A stretch of DNA of 64,000 nucleotides from an archaeon (lineage in GTDB: Archaea; Thermoproteota; Nitrososphaeria; Nitrososphaerales; Gagatemarchaeaceae): the NCBI GenBank assembly GCA_021848045.1, contig JAJZNC010000046.1:62001-126000 (forward strand), written 5' to 3'. The position numbers and the translations under genes are program-made. Shown in pieces: positions 1 to 7,560 of the stretch. The notes under the pieces are model-generated. The model was not told where the DNA came from. It worked only from the letters and a program-made list of their open reading frames with translations, and did no database searches. The number at the start of each line of letters is the position of its first letter. Positions within the stretch are counted from its first letter, which is position 1.

Positions 1-1
1 C

Positions 2-331
2 GACGACCACACCCTGGTCCTGAAGTTCTTCCTCCACATCGACAAGGCGGAGCAGAAGAGGCGGCTCGAGGAGCGGCTCACCGACCCCTCCAAGCAGTGG
101 AAGTTCAGCTCGTCGGACCTTCAAGAGAGGAAGCACTGGGCAGACTACATGAAGGCCTACCGCGACGCGCTCGAGAAGACCAGCACGGACTCGGCGCCGT
201 GGTACGTGATACCTGCAAACAAGAAGTGGTTCAGGGACTACCTGGTCTCGAGGATAGTGGTCGATTCGCTCGAGGCGCTTGGGATGGAGTACCCACCGCC
301 GTCGGTGGACCTCAGGGCCGTGAAGATCTAG
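2..331 (+). CDS. PPK2-family polyphosphate kinase, C-terminal part
   Basis: The reading frame is open from the left edge, so this is the last ~109 residues of a longer protein. FLHIDKAEQKRRLEERL, then DPSKQWKFS, then WYVIPANKKWFRDYLV are typical of the C-terminal half of PPK2 enzymes, which phosphorylate nucleotides with polyphosphate (or the reverse). The Walker motifs lie outside the window, so the subclass (NDP or NMP kinase) cannot be told. The gene ends 12 nt from a convergent universal stress protein gene. Confidence 0.85.
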   Translation, partial: DDHTLVLKFFLHIDKAEQKRRLEERLTDPSKQWKFSSSDLQERKHWADYMKAYRDALEKTSTDSAPWYVIPANKKWFRDYLVSRIVVDSLEALGMEYPPPSVDLRAVKI

Positions 332-342
332 CGCGGCCCGCG

Positions 343-1254
343 CTACTTTACGACCAGTACCGAGCAGTCCGCGTAGTGGAGCACGCTGTTCGCGACGCTC
401 CCCATCATGAGCTTCTTGAAGCCCTCGTTCCCCCGAGTCCCGATCACGATAAGGTCGGCGTGGTCGCTCTTCGCGAGCTGGACCAGCCCCTGCGCTGGCG
501 AGACAAGCTCTGTGACGAGCTCCTCCTCCACGTCCTCCACGCCCGCGTCCTTTGCGAACTTCACCGCCTGGGTGACGACCTTGTTCCCTGCCGCAGCTGC
601 GTCGTCCTCGACCCGCTGGGAGGGTATAGATGACCCCGGGATCCCCATGGACCAGAAGAGCGTGGGGATGTAGACGACGTGGGCCACGCGGAGGCTCGCC
701 TTCACCCCCTTTGCCAGCTCGACCGCGGCCTCTAGCGCCCTCTGCGAGTTGGCCGAGCCGTCGACCGCTGCAAGGATCAGCTTGATCTGCGGGGCGCCCT
801 TCTTATCAGACCTGACCACCATCGATGCGCAGGGCGCGTGCGCCGTCACCGCGCTGGAGACGCTGCCCAGGACCGCGCGCTTTATGCCTCCCAACCCCCT
901 GGTCCCCATCACCACCAGGGTCGTCTTCTCCTCCTCGACATAGTCCAGTATCGTCTGGACGGGGGACGCCTTGCCCTGGGGGACCTCCTTCGCTGCGACG
1001 GCGACCCCCGCCCTCTTGAACGCGGCCACCGCCTTGCCCGCTGCGTCGTCGGCCTTGTCTATCAGGCGCGAATAGTACTCCCCCTCGAGGGGGGCGGCGA
1101 GGGCGCTGATCGACGGGATCGCGCAGAGGACCGTCACCTCGGAGCCGAGCCCTCTCGCCACCTGTGCGGCGACCTCGGAGGCCATCTCGGCGCCGGGCGA
1201 CCCGTCGGTCGCCAGGAGGATGCGCCCGAACACCTTTGAAGCGGTCTTCGGCAT
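343..1254 (-). CDS. Tandem universal stress protein (two UspA domains)
   Basis: This 303-residue protein consists of two consecutive UspA domains, roughly residues 8-148 and 155-303. Each ends in the ATP-binding signature G-x2-G-x9-G-S (GTRGLGGIKRAVLGS and GTRGNEGFKKLMMGS), so both halves are predicted to bind nucleotide. Family members are cytosolic stress-response proteins of poorly defined biochemical role. The ATG lies at the position expected for transcription start from a TATA-like box at 1275-1286, so the mRNA is probably leaderless. It converges on the PPK2 gene and diverges from the nuclease-like gene. Confidence 0.92.
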   Translation of the reverse strand: MPKTASKVFGRILLATDGSPGAEMASEVAAQVARGLGSEVTVLCAIPSISALAAPLEGEYYSRLIDKADDAAGKAVAAFKRAGVAVAAKEVPQGKASPVQTILDYVEEEKTTLVVMGTRGLGGIKRAVLGSVSSAVTAHAPCASMVVRSDKKGAPQIKLILAAVDGSANSQRALEAAVELAKGVKASLRVAHVVYIPTLFWSMGIPGSSIPSQRVEDDAAAAGNKVVTQAVKFAKDAGVEDVEEELVTELVSPAQGLVQLAKSDHADLIVIGTRGNEGFKKLMMGSVANSVLHYADCSVLVVK

Positions 1255-1274
1255 CGGACGTCCCGTTCCCAGAG

Positions 1275-1286
1275 TGCTATTTTAGG
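1275..1286 (-). promoter_or_regulatory. TATA box of the universal stress protein gene
   Basis: On the minus strand the box reads CCTAAAATAGCA. Its centre is about 27 nt upstream of the ATG at 1254, which is the normal archaeal distance from TATA box to transcription start, so the transcript would begin at or next to the start codon. Confidence 0.55.
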
Positions 1287-1339
1287 ATAGGGTAGGCTCG
1301 TGCGGTCGGCCACCTCTCGCTCACACGTGGTCAACTGCT

Positions 1340-1789
1340 TTGGCGCAGCGGGCTGATATGCCGAGGCAGAGAGGACAGGCCGGCATGGAGTCCGCCCTTC
1401 ACCGCTCGATGAAGGAGCGCGCGTCCCGGGAGCTGGAGAGGGAGGGCTACTCCGTCTTCTTCGAGCCGCCGTCCTCGCCGTCTCGGTTCATGAGCTGGGG
1501 CGCGTACAGGCCGGACGTCTTCGGGGTTAGGACCTCCGCCGAGACCCAGGACTACGCGCTGGTGGAGTGCGAGACGAGGCCGTCCGGGAGGAGGCTCGGA
1601 TCGAAGGACTTCCGCAGCGTGCGGCTCCAGGCACAGCTCAACCGCGAGCCCTCTCTGAGGATGATCCTTGTGATCCCGAGGGGGACGCTGGGCAGGCTGG
1701 AGCCCAGCCTCAGGCTCACGTGGGAGACGTGGGTCTTCGGCGAGGGAGGCGTCCTGAGGCTCCCGAGGGCGCTACCCCCTGCGCACTGA
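1340..1789 (+). CDS. Uncharacterised protein, possible PD-(D/E)xK nuclease fold
   Basis: I do not recognise this 149-residue protein by name. A lysine/arginine-rich N-terminal helix is followed by YRPDVFGVR (~residue 57) and YALVECET (~residue 75). A D...ExE arrangement on adjacent strands resembles the metal site of restriction-endonuclease-like (PD-(D/E)xK) proteins, and a further basic stretch (RPSGRRLGSKDFRSVRLQAQ) could contact DNA. The nuclease idea is inference from this pattern only. It is divergent from the universal stress protein gene. TTG (1340) is the annotated start; the ATG at residue 7 is an alternative. Confidence 0.6.
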   Translation: MAQRADMPRQRGQAGMESALHRSMKERASRELEREGYSVFFEPPSSPSRFMSWGAYRPDVFGVRTSAETQDYALVECETRPSGRRLGSKDFRSVRLQAQLNREPSLRMILVIPRGTLGRLEPSLRLTWETWVFGEGGVLRLPRALPPAH

Positions 1790-1790
1790 T

Positions 1791-1802
1791 CGCCTTTTAT
1801 CA
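1791..1802 (+). promoter_or_regulatory. TATA box of the SnoaL-like gene
   Basis: CCTTTTATCAGG is centred about 27 nt before the TTG at 1824. It overlaps the stop region of the preceding gene and predicts a leaderless transcript. Confidence 0.5.
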
Positions 1803-1823
1803 GGCGGGCGGCCCGCGACAGCG

Positions 1824-2222
1824 TTGCCCGAGCAAGATAACCTGGAGGCGGTGCGACTGTTCTTCGAGCGCGTCCTCAACGCCGGGGACTACGAGAGCCT
1901 TCGGGCTCTGTCCCATCCCGACGTCGCCATCCCGCAGTACTCTCCTGGGGTAGAAGCGTTCAGGAGGCACCTCTCCGAGCTCAGGGACACCTTTGCGAGC
2001 CCTGACTACAAGCTCATGGACGCGGTCTGCGAGGGGGAGAAGGTCGCGGTGAGGTTCTCGGTAAGAGCCAGGCACGCGGGCAAGTTCATGGGTGTCCCTG
2101 CCACGGGCCGCCCCCTGAACCTGTGGGGGGTGATGATCTTCAGGTTCGAGGCTGGCTCGATCGCCGAGTTCTGGAGCCTCGTTGACGCGCAGGGCGTCCT
2201 GACCCAGCTCCGCGGTGCGTAG
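1824..2222 (+). CDS. SnoaL-like / ester cyclase family protein
   Basis: The 132-residue protein has the NTF2-like pattern of the SnoaL/ester-cyclase family: an N-terminal helix (LEAVRLFFERVLNAGDYESL), HPDVAIPQ, an F-R-x-H-L-x-x-L-R helix and a C-terminal W-G-V-M-I-F-R-F-E-A-G-x-I-A-E-F-W-S-L-V-D strand. The family forms one-domain barrels used as small-molecule isomerases or hydrolases; the substrate cannot be told. Start is TTG, 27 nt downstream of a TATA-like box. It converges on the SUMT gene, whose annotated frame runs into its 3' end (see findings). Confidence 0.8.
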   Translation: MPEQDNLEAVRLFFERVLNAGDYESLRALSHPDVAIPQYSPGVEAFRRHLSELRDTFASPDYKLMDAVCEGEKVAVRFSVRARHAGKFMGVPATGRPLNLWGVMIFRFEAGSIAEFWSLVDAQGVLTQLRGA

Positions 2223-3018
2223 ACACCGGACGCCCGGCGCCGAACCCCCTGGACGCCTTACAGGGAACCCCTCTTCTCCACGAGAGCCTGGGGGCCAGCG
2301 CGGCCACGGCCCCGACCACGATCACGCACGGGGGCTCGATCTCGTCGGCGGGCGGGTCGCCCCTCGCCGCCTCCCGGAGCGTCGTGAGGACCGTCCTCTG
2401 CCTCGGCGTCGTACCCCAGGTCGTGGCTGCCACGGCGGTGGCCGGCGCCCTCCCTGCGTCCAGCATCTTCCAGGCGAGCTCGCGCAACCGCCCCGCTCCC
2501 ATCAGCACCACCACCGACCCGGTGGCCGGCAGCGTCCCTGCCCAGTCAGCGCCCGAACCTTCCCGCTGCCCCGACCCCCTCCCCGTGACTATGGTCACGG
2601 AGGAGGAGTGCTCCCTGTGCGTGAGGGGGATCCCGGCGTAGGCCGGTACCGCGAGCGCCGACGTCACTCCGGGGACGACCTCGAACTCGACGCCGTGGCT
2701 AGCGAGGAAGTCCGCCTCCTCACCTCCCCTGGAGAACAGGAATGGGTCGCCGCCCTTGAGCCTTACCACCCTCCTCCCCGCCCTGGCCTCCCTGAGCATC
2801 AGGCGGTTGATCCGTAGCTGCTCCGGGCCCGGGTCCGACCCCAGCTCCTTCCCCCCGTACACCTTTGATGCGCTCTTCGGGACCAGCTCGAGGACCTCTC
2901 TGCTCACCAGTCTGTCGTACACCACCACGTCCGCCCGCTTGATCCTGTCCAGGGCGAGCAAGGTGACGAGGCCAGGGTCGCCCGGGCCCGCCCCTACCAG
3001 GGACACCCTACCCCTCAT
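2140..3018 (-). CDS. cobA: Uroporphyrinogen-III C-methyltransferase (SUMT), 3' end apparently frameshifted
   Basis: SUMT methylates uroporphyrinogen III at C2 and C7 with SAM to give precorrin-2, the first step toward siroheme and cobalamin. Family motifs are clear: VGAGPGDPGLVTL near the N terminus, VYDRLVS, RLKGGDPFLFSRGGEE and VPGVTSALAVPAYAGIPLTHR. After APRLSW the frame continues into ~45 Arg/Gly/Ser-rich residues unlike the family and overlaps the convergent SnoaL gene by 83 nt. A one-base shift gives LSWEKRGSL and a stop at 2268-2270, a normal SUMT end, so the true 3' end is probably 2268. The start overlaps the Met8-like gene by 11 nt in a siroheme operon. Confidence 0.9.
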   Translation of the reverse strand: MRGRVSLVGAGPGDPGLVTLLALDRIKRADVVVYDRLVSREVLELVPKSASKVYGGKELGSDPGPEQLRINRLMLREARAGRRVVRLKGGDPFLFSRGGEEADFLASHGVEFEVVPGVTSALAVPAYAGIPLTHREHSSSVTIVTGRGSGQREGSGADWAGTLPATGSVVVLMGAGRLRELAWKMLDAGRAPATAVAATTWGTTPRQRTVLTTLREAARGDPPADEIEPPCVIVVGAVAALAPRLSWRRGVPCKASRGFGAGRPVSTHRGAGSGRPARQRGSRTRRSSQPRT

Positions 3019-3685
3019 CCGCTTTCCCTGCCGACCTCAGCAGCGCCTCGGCCCGCCTCCTGGCCTTGGCGTAGCTCCCCTGCTTGAGGAGTGCACTGAT
3101 CCTCCTGTCCCCGATGACCTTGTACGCGAACTCCTTCCTCTCGGCAGGGCCTGCTAGGACCTCCTTTGCAAGGCCCCTCACGTGACCCTGGAGCCTGACC
3201 TGCAGGACGTCCTCCGGAGCGATCAGCTTCTCTATGCGCCTCCTGAGGACGCCTGCCATGGCAGGGCTGAGCCCCCCGGTGGAGACCCCCACCCTGATCT
3301 CTCCCACCTCGGCGATGGCCGGCATGTTGAAGTCGTTCAGCCTGGGGTCGTCCACGACGCAGACGATTGGGGTGGGTCCTGACGTCCGCCTCGCGGCCTC
3401 GGCTAGCTCCTCGTCGAGGTCGCGGTCGCCCGTCGAGATGAAGACGACGAAGGGCTCTTTCTCGCGCATGACCCTCCGCAGCGCATCGGCGCTCACCTCC
3501 TCTCTTGCGAGGGTGACCGCACCATGGCTTCGGGACGCGAGCTCCCGCAGGCCCCGGGTGAACCTCTCGGCTACCACGGTCACCCTGGCTCTGGCGTCTA
3601 TGAGCTTGAGCGCCTTGAGCTCCGGCTCCTTCCCTCCGCCCACCACGACGCACTCCCTGCGCGCAAGCACCAGGTCGACGAGCAT
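3008..3685 (-). CDS. Precorrin-2 dehydrogenase / sirohydrochlorin ferrochelatase-like (Met8/CysG-N)
   Basis: The 225-residue protein starts at an internal ATG (3685) of a longer open frame; upstream residues are a shadow of the hemD gene. It has a Rossmann start (MLVDLVLARRECVVVGGGKEPELKALKLI), the FISTGDRDLDEELA segment and VVDDPRLNDFNMPAIAEVGEIRVGVSTGGLSPAMAGVLRR, as in Met8 and the CysG N domain. It would oxidise precorrin-2 to sirohydrochlorin with NAD and may also insert iron. It lies 5 nt after hemD and overlaps SUMT, so the operon encodes siroheme synthesis from hydroxymethylbilane on. Confidence 0.88.
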   Translation of the reverse strand: MLVDLVLARRECVVVGGGKEPELKALKLIDARARVTVVAERFTRGLRELASRSHGAVTLAREEVSADALRRVMREKEPFVVFISTGDRDLDEELAEAARRTSGPTPIVCVVDDPRLNDFNMPAIAEVGEIRVGVSTGGLSPAMAGVLRRRIEKLIAPEDVLQVRLQGHVRGLAKEVLAGPAERKEFAYKVIGDRRISALLKQGSYAKARRRAEALLRSAGKADEG

Positions 3686-3690
3686 GCCCG

Positions 3691-4623
3691 CTACCTGGCC
3701 CTCCCGAGGTAGGCGGCCAGGGCGACGGTCATCGCGCCCATCGCCGGGACTCCGGGGACCACGTGGACCGGCGCGCCGCGCGCCTCGAGCTCCCTCTGGG
3801 TCGACCGCCCCACCGCGGCCACTGCTATCCCGCGCTCCCTCAGCCCACGGAGGATGTCCCCCTCGAGCCCGGCCTGGGAGGCCGTCTCGAAGAGGCTGCT
3901 CGCCGCGGGAGGGCTGGTGAAGGTGACAGCGTCTATCCTCCTGGTCCCTCCTGCAATCTCGCCTATCAGCCTGAGGACGCGCGCCTCCTCGGGGCCCCTG
4001 GGTTTGAACCCCATCCCGCCGAGGACGCGGGCCCCTTCCTCGCCCTGGCTCTTCGAGTAGCGGTAGGCGAAGCACTCGAAGACCTCGCTCGCCCCTCCCT
4101 CCAGGATGCCGTCGAGCGCTTCCTGGTTCCTCGACCCGTGCCAAAGGACGGCCACCCTCTTTCCGCGCAGGCCGCGCCTCCGCAGCAGCCCTACGACCCC
4201 CAGGGCTGTGGGCTCCTCCCTCGCGGGGACGGCGTCGACCTTGATGCCTTGCTCGGCGAGCTCCAGCCTCGGCTTTGCGCTCCTTGCCACCACGACCACG
4301 CGGGGGCTGTTGAGGGACTCTGTAAGGGGGCCCTTCACGCCCAGGCCGTTGGCGGCCAGCATCAGCACCCTCACCCCCGTCGCGGTCATGAAGACCGCAT
4401 AGTCCACCCCCGGAGGCGCGGTAAGGGCGCGCAGGAAGGGCTCTACCTGGGCGTCGCGGTCGGTGAGGCGCACTCCGACCGTCGGGACGAGGTACGGGAT
4501 GCCGCCGAGGCGGGAGACGAGGTCGGACTGCTCGGTCGCCCTCCTGCTCGCGGTGACGACCACCGTCATCCCGTCGAGGCGGCTGGTCCTCGAGGGCCCG
4601 CTTCCGGGGGTGTAGGGGCGCAT
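3691..4623 (-). CDS. hemD: Uroporphyrinogen-III synthase, siroheme-operon copy
   Basis: This 310-residue two-domain protein matches HemD: MTVVVTASRRATEQSDLVSRLGG with VDYAVFMTATGVRVLML in the first lobe, and AVTFTSPPAASSLFETA...IAVAAVGRSTQRELEARG in the second. The enzyme closes hydroxymethylbilane with inversion of ring D. The start is supported by a strong GGGAGGAG ribosome-binding site about 3 nt upstream, placed in the 9-nt gap after the sulfite reductase stop. A second, shorter hemD (10828-11607) lies in the heme operon, so this copy is probably dedicated to siroheme. It is longer than usual (typical 240-270). Confidence 0.85.
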   Translation of the reverse strand: MRPYTPGSGPSRTSRLDGMTVVVTASRRATEQSDLVSRLGGIPYLVPTVGVRLTDRDAQVEPFLRALTAPPGVDYAVFMTATGVRVLMLAANGLGVKGPLTESLNSPRVVVVARSAKPRLELAEQGIKVDAVPAREEPTALGVVGLLRRRGLRGKRVAVLWHGSRNQEALDGILEGGASEVFECFAYRYSKSQGEEGARVLGGMGFKPRGPEEARVLRLIGEIAGGTRRIDAVTFTSPPAASSLFETASQAGLEGDILRGLRERGIAVAAVGRSTQRELEARGAPVHVVPGVPAMGAMTVALAAYLGRAR

Positions 4624-4625
4624 CT

Positions 4626-4633
4626 CTCCTCCC
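4626..4633 (-). promoter_or_regulatory. Ribosome-binding site of the siroheme-operon hemD
   Basis: On the minus strand GGGAGGAG ends 2-3 nt before the ATG at 4623. It is one of the clearest Shine-Dalgarno sites in the window, and it belongs to an internal operon gene rather than a leaderless first gene. Confidence 0.6.
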
Positions 4634-6558
4634 TAGGGCTCGCGACCCGCGAGGCTCTGGTTGAGGTAGAACGGGTCGGTGCTCGGGAGCGGGTTGGGGA
4701 ACGTCCTCTTCATCAGCTCGGCCGTGTCGGGATGCCCCTTCAGGTACTCGATTATCCCCTCGAGCCCCACCCTCCTGAAGAAGTACCCCATCTGTCCGGG
4801 CTTGCCGAGCTCATCCGGGCTGCCCCTCGATACGTAGAACTCGAAGAGCGCGCCGGTCACCTTCGGGACGTCTTTCCTGGGGACCATCCTCATGTATATC
4901 TGGCGGGTCTTGGGGTCGAAGACGTAGCCTCCCTGGTGCCTTCCGTCCTCCGTGCCTCCCAGCTTGAGGGCGTACATGTTGAACCCGGTCCCCATCCACC
5001 CTATCGTCCTGGTCGCCGGCTTGTAGCACTGCCTCTCGCACCCGGTTATCCCGATCGACTCGCTCATCTCCCCCCACCTCCCGTCCAGTTCGTCCAAGAG
5101 CTGGGGCTCGAACCTCTCAGAGTCCGTATAGGTGAGCCTGCAGGTGTCCCGGCCCACGCAGGCGCCCGAGAGTAGCCTTAGGGGGGTGTACGGCCTGCCG
5201 TCCCTCCCGCCGTACCCGAAGCTCTTCATCTCCTCCAAGAACCCCTCCTTCTCCGACTGGTCTAGGTTCGCGAAGAGCAGGTCCTGGTCCGGGGTCACGT
5301 GGAGGAGGACGTGCGGGTGGCGCTCGGTCAGCGCCCTCACCATGCTCTTGAGGTCGCCTCCGGGGACGTGGTCGATTATCCTTCCCGTCTCGATGAACGC
5401 CCCGTAGCACCACCTCCCGTCGGTCTCCTGCCGCGTCCACCCCTGGTGCATGAGCCTCGCCCCCGCGTCCAGGGTCTCTTCCGGTGGCTGGAGGTCGACG
5501 CCCCTGGCCCTCACCTGCTCCCGGTACCAGCGCACCCCCATCTTGAAGATGACGTACTTCATCCTCGCCCAGTTCCGGTTCTTCCTGTCGCCCCACTCCT
5601 GGTGGACGCCGACAATCGCGTCCAGCGCCTCCAGCAGGTGGTCCTCGCCCGTCGCGATCCCGAGAGGGAGGCCGAAGCTGGCGAAGGTCGGCTGGCCGGA
5701 CTTTTCCCCCTCGCTGCCGCCCACGAAGATCTGGAACCTCTCGACCTTGCTCCCGCCGCCGAGCATCGGGACCACGCCGACGTCGTCAGTCCTTACCTCC
5801 ACGCAGTTGTCCGCGACGTAGTCCCCCGTCCTCTCGTCGCGCTCGACCCCCGCGACCGATATCTTGAACTTCCTGTTTAGCAGCCTGTCGCCGTACTCGA
5901 ACTTCTCTCCTGGCGCCCTGTCGTCGCGCACGTACTTCGGGTCGATCTCGAAGATCTCGATGTAGCCTCCCGTCGGGAGCCTGAAGTACCGCGCCGCCCT
6001 GGCGGCGAAGGCGGCCGCGTCGAAGTACCTAGAGTACGAGGAGATGGGACAGGCGACCAGGTTCCTCACGTTGTCGCCGCATCCGTTTATCGTATAGAAC
6101 CCCGAGCTGGCTATCTCCTGCATCGCGGGGATCACGTCCCTCTTCTTGATCCAGTGCAGCTGGACGGCCTGGCGCGTGGTCAGCCTCAAGGACGGCTCGG
6201 GCTTGCCAGTGTACGAGTCTGAGGATGTGTACCTGGTCGCGACGTCGTCGAGGATCGCCCACTGCCTGGCCGTGATCGGCCCGCCGGCGGGTATGGCGAT
6301 CCTGAACATGTACATCCAGTCCTTCTCCTCGCCGGTCTTCGCGCGGTTGAAGTCGGTGTAGATGCCGTAGGACTTTGCAATCGCCTCCGCCGCCTCGGGG
6401 ATCCCGCCGTGGCCGTCGTCCTTGAACTGGTGGCTGAGGTTCAGGGGGCTGTTGACGTCCTTGACCGTGAGCGTGAGACCCTTGGTGGCGACCTTGAGCC
6501 TCTCGTTGCCCGACCACTCGTCCTGGGGCGTTCGGAGCGCCGGGTCGACGTCCGTCAC
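4633..6558 (-). CDS. Siroheme/[4Fe-4S] sulfite (or nitrite) reductase
   Basis: The 641-residue protein is a ferredoxin-dependent assimilatory reductase of the sulfite/nitrite reductase family, with two ferrodoxin-like/siroheme half-domains. The cluster ligands are present as C-x5-C (C467, C473) and C-x3-C (C507, C511); NVRNLVACPISS is the conserved segment of the first half. Six-electron reduction of sulfite to sulfide (or nitrite to ammonia) is expected. The nearby sulfate-activation genes favour sulfite, but sequence alone does not exclude nitrite. Start is GTG, 33 nt after a small ORF. It heads an operon with three siroheme genes. Confidence 0.92.
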   Translation of the reverse strand: MTDVDPALRTPQDEWSGNERLKVATKGLTLTVKDVNSPLNLSHQFKDDGHGGIPEAAEAIAKSYGIYTDFNRAKTGEEKDWMYMFRIAIPAGGPITARQWAILDDVATRYTSSDSYTGKPEPSLRLTTRQAVQLHWIKKRDVIPAMQEIASSGFYTINGCGDNVRNLVACPISSYSRYFDAAAFAARAARYFRLPTGGYIEIFEIDPKYVRDDRAPGEKFEYGDRLLNRKFKISVAGVERDERTGDYVADNCVEVRTDDVGVVPMLGGGSKVERFQIFVGGSEGEKSGQPTFASFGLPLGIATGEDHLLEALDAIVGVHQEWGDRKNRNWARMKYVIFKMGVRWYREQVRARGVDLQPPEETLDAGARLMHQGWTRQETDGRWCYGAFIETGRIIDHVPGGDLKSMVRALTERHPHVLLHVTPDQDLLFANLDQSEKEGFLEEMKSFGYGGRDGRPYTPLRLLSGACVGRDTCRLTYTDSERFEPQLLDELDGRWGEMSESIGITGCERQCYKPATRTIGWMGTGFNMYALKLGGTEDGRHQGGYVFDPKTRQIYMRMVPRKDVPKVTGALFEFYVSRGSPDELGKPGQMGYFFRRVGLEGIIEYLKGHPDTAELMKRTFPNPLPSTDPFYLNQSLAGREP

Positions 6559-6591
6559 GGTGCCGTACCGCCCTCCCGCGGGGGTGTGACG

Positions 6592-6705
6592 CTAGACATA
6601 GCACCAGCTCTTCAGCCGCTCAACAACCTGCTCGTCCAGGGTCTCGTCGGGCCTCGCCTTCGCCAGGCGCTTGGCTGGTCTGGCCACTGGGGCGTCGCCC
6701 TTCAT
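6592..6705 (-). CDS. 37-residue ORF preceding the sulfite reductase gene
   Basis: This frame is too short for the ORF track. It encodes a basic peptide starting MKGDAPVARPAKRLAKARP and ending RLKSWCYV. The ATG is placed about 24 nt from the centre of the only good TATA-like box upstream of the operon, so it would be the first codon of a leaderless transcript, and its stop is 33 nt before the reductase. It could be a small partner of the reductase or a translated leader; the near-terminal Cys recalls cysteine-responsive attenuating uORFs, but that is inference. I recognise no family. Confidence 0.5.
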   Translation of the reverse strand: MKGDAPVARPAKRLAKARPDETLDEQVVERLKSWCYV

Positions 6706-6722
6706 GGGCAGAAAGGTCGATC

Positions 6723-6735
6723 CAAATTATTTAAG
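6723..6735 (-). promoter_or_regulatory. TATA box of the sulfite reductase operon
   Basis: The minus strand reads CCTTAAATAATTT, centred about 24-26 nt upstream of the ATG of the small leader ORF. No comparable element lies directly before the reductase GTG, so the ORF and reductase are probably cotranscribed. Confidence 0.6.
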
Positions 6736-7043
6736 GGGGTCTGATTGTAATATGACGACGCGAATATTCGGATTCGCATAAAATTACTATCGGATATGGC
6801 CAGGGGGCGGGCGACGCGGCCGATCCTCGCCACAGGTGTGTTACCATGTGTTCCATGGTGTGACCACGCGCCCGTCCGGCCGCTGCTGTAATCGTCCTCG
6901 ATATAGCGGCCCGCCCGACAGGGACTCTCGAGAGGTGTCCTCTACATGCCCACGCTTTCCAAGACGGCGCCGCCCGTACCAGCCGCGCGCGGCCTGATGG
7001 GCGCTTCCTGCATCGGCCTTCGGTCGCCGGAGGGTGACGAGCG
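6736..7043. promoter_or_regulatory. Intergenic region with two inverted repeats upstream of the sulfite reductase operon
   Basis: No convincing gene is seen in these ~310 nt. Behind the TATA box lie two inverted repeats: GCGAAT-N6-ATTCGC at 6760-6777 and ACCATG-N5-CATGGT at 6843-6859. The first is 25-40 nt upstream of the TATA box on the operon side, where an activator or repressor could bind. The rest is G+C-rich and featureless. Confidence 0.4.
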
Positions 7044-7439
7044 TTGATCCGGCAGTGGTTCGACACCAGGGTCTCGCTCTTCGAGCAGAGGGTCGCCAGG
7101 GTTGTCGACAGAACGATCCTCACGGGAGTTGTGAGGGACAACTGGATGCCCGCAGTGTACGTCCTGGGACTCGTGGCGCTCTCCGCCGGGATCGTCGACG
7201 CGCTGGCGAGCCCGGTCTCGCAGTCCTACATCATCTACCCCAGTCCCGGGGGCGAAAGCATAGCCGAGATGACCCTGTACATGGTCGCGACGCTCATCGG
7301 CGTCGGGGGGCTCTATCTCTCCTATCTCTGCGGGAGACCGACCTTGAGCCGACGCCTCGTCGGCTTCTTCCTCCCGCTCGGGCTGTTGATGCTGGGAATC
7401 GCCGTGTACATCGAGATGTACATCTTCTTCGCGAAGTAG
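7044..7439 (+). CDS. Small membrane protein, unknown function
   Basis: The 131-residue protein has an amphipathic basic N terminus followed by three predicted membrane helices (~34-51, 76-96, 106-127): WMPAVYVLGLVALSAGIVDAL, MTLYMVATLIGVGGLYLSYLC and LVGFFLPLGLLMLGIAVYIEMYIFF. There is no signal peptide and no motif I recognise. Start is TTG. It stands alone between the sulfite reductase operon and a coiled-coil gene. Confidence 0.6.
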   Translation: MIRQWFDTRVSLFEQRVARVVDRTILTGVVRDNWMPAVYVLGLVALSAGIVDALASPVSQSYIIYPSPGGESIAEMTLYMVATLIGVGGLYLSYLCGRPTLSRRLVGFFLPLGLLMLGIAVYIEMYIFFAK

Positions 7440-7560
7440 GGCCGCCCCTGACGCTAGGCTGGCTGCGACGCGCGGCCCCTCATCGATCGTATACGGCTTC
7501 AGCTTCCGACCGACTTGTTCCGGCCCCACGCTACGATGTCGCCTGGGACGGGGCCGAAGG

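Noticed and set aside
3763-5175. 470-aa plus-strand ORF
   Set aside because: It lies antisense over hemD and sulfite reductase, and its Pro/Arg/His/Gly-rich composition is that of a G+C-rich shadow frame.
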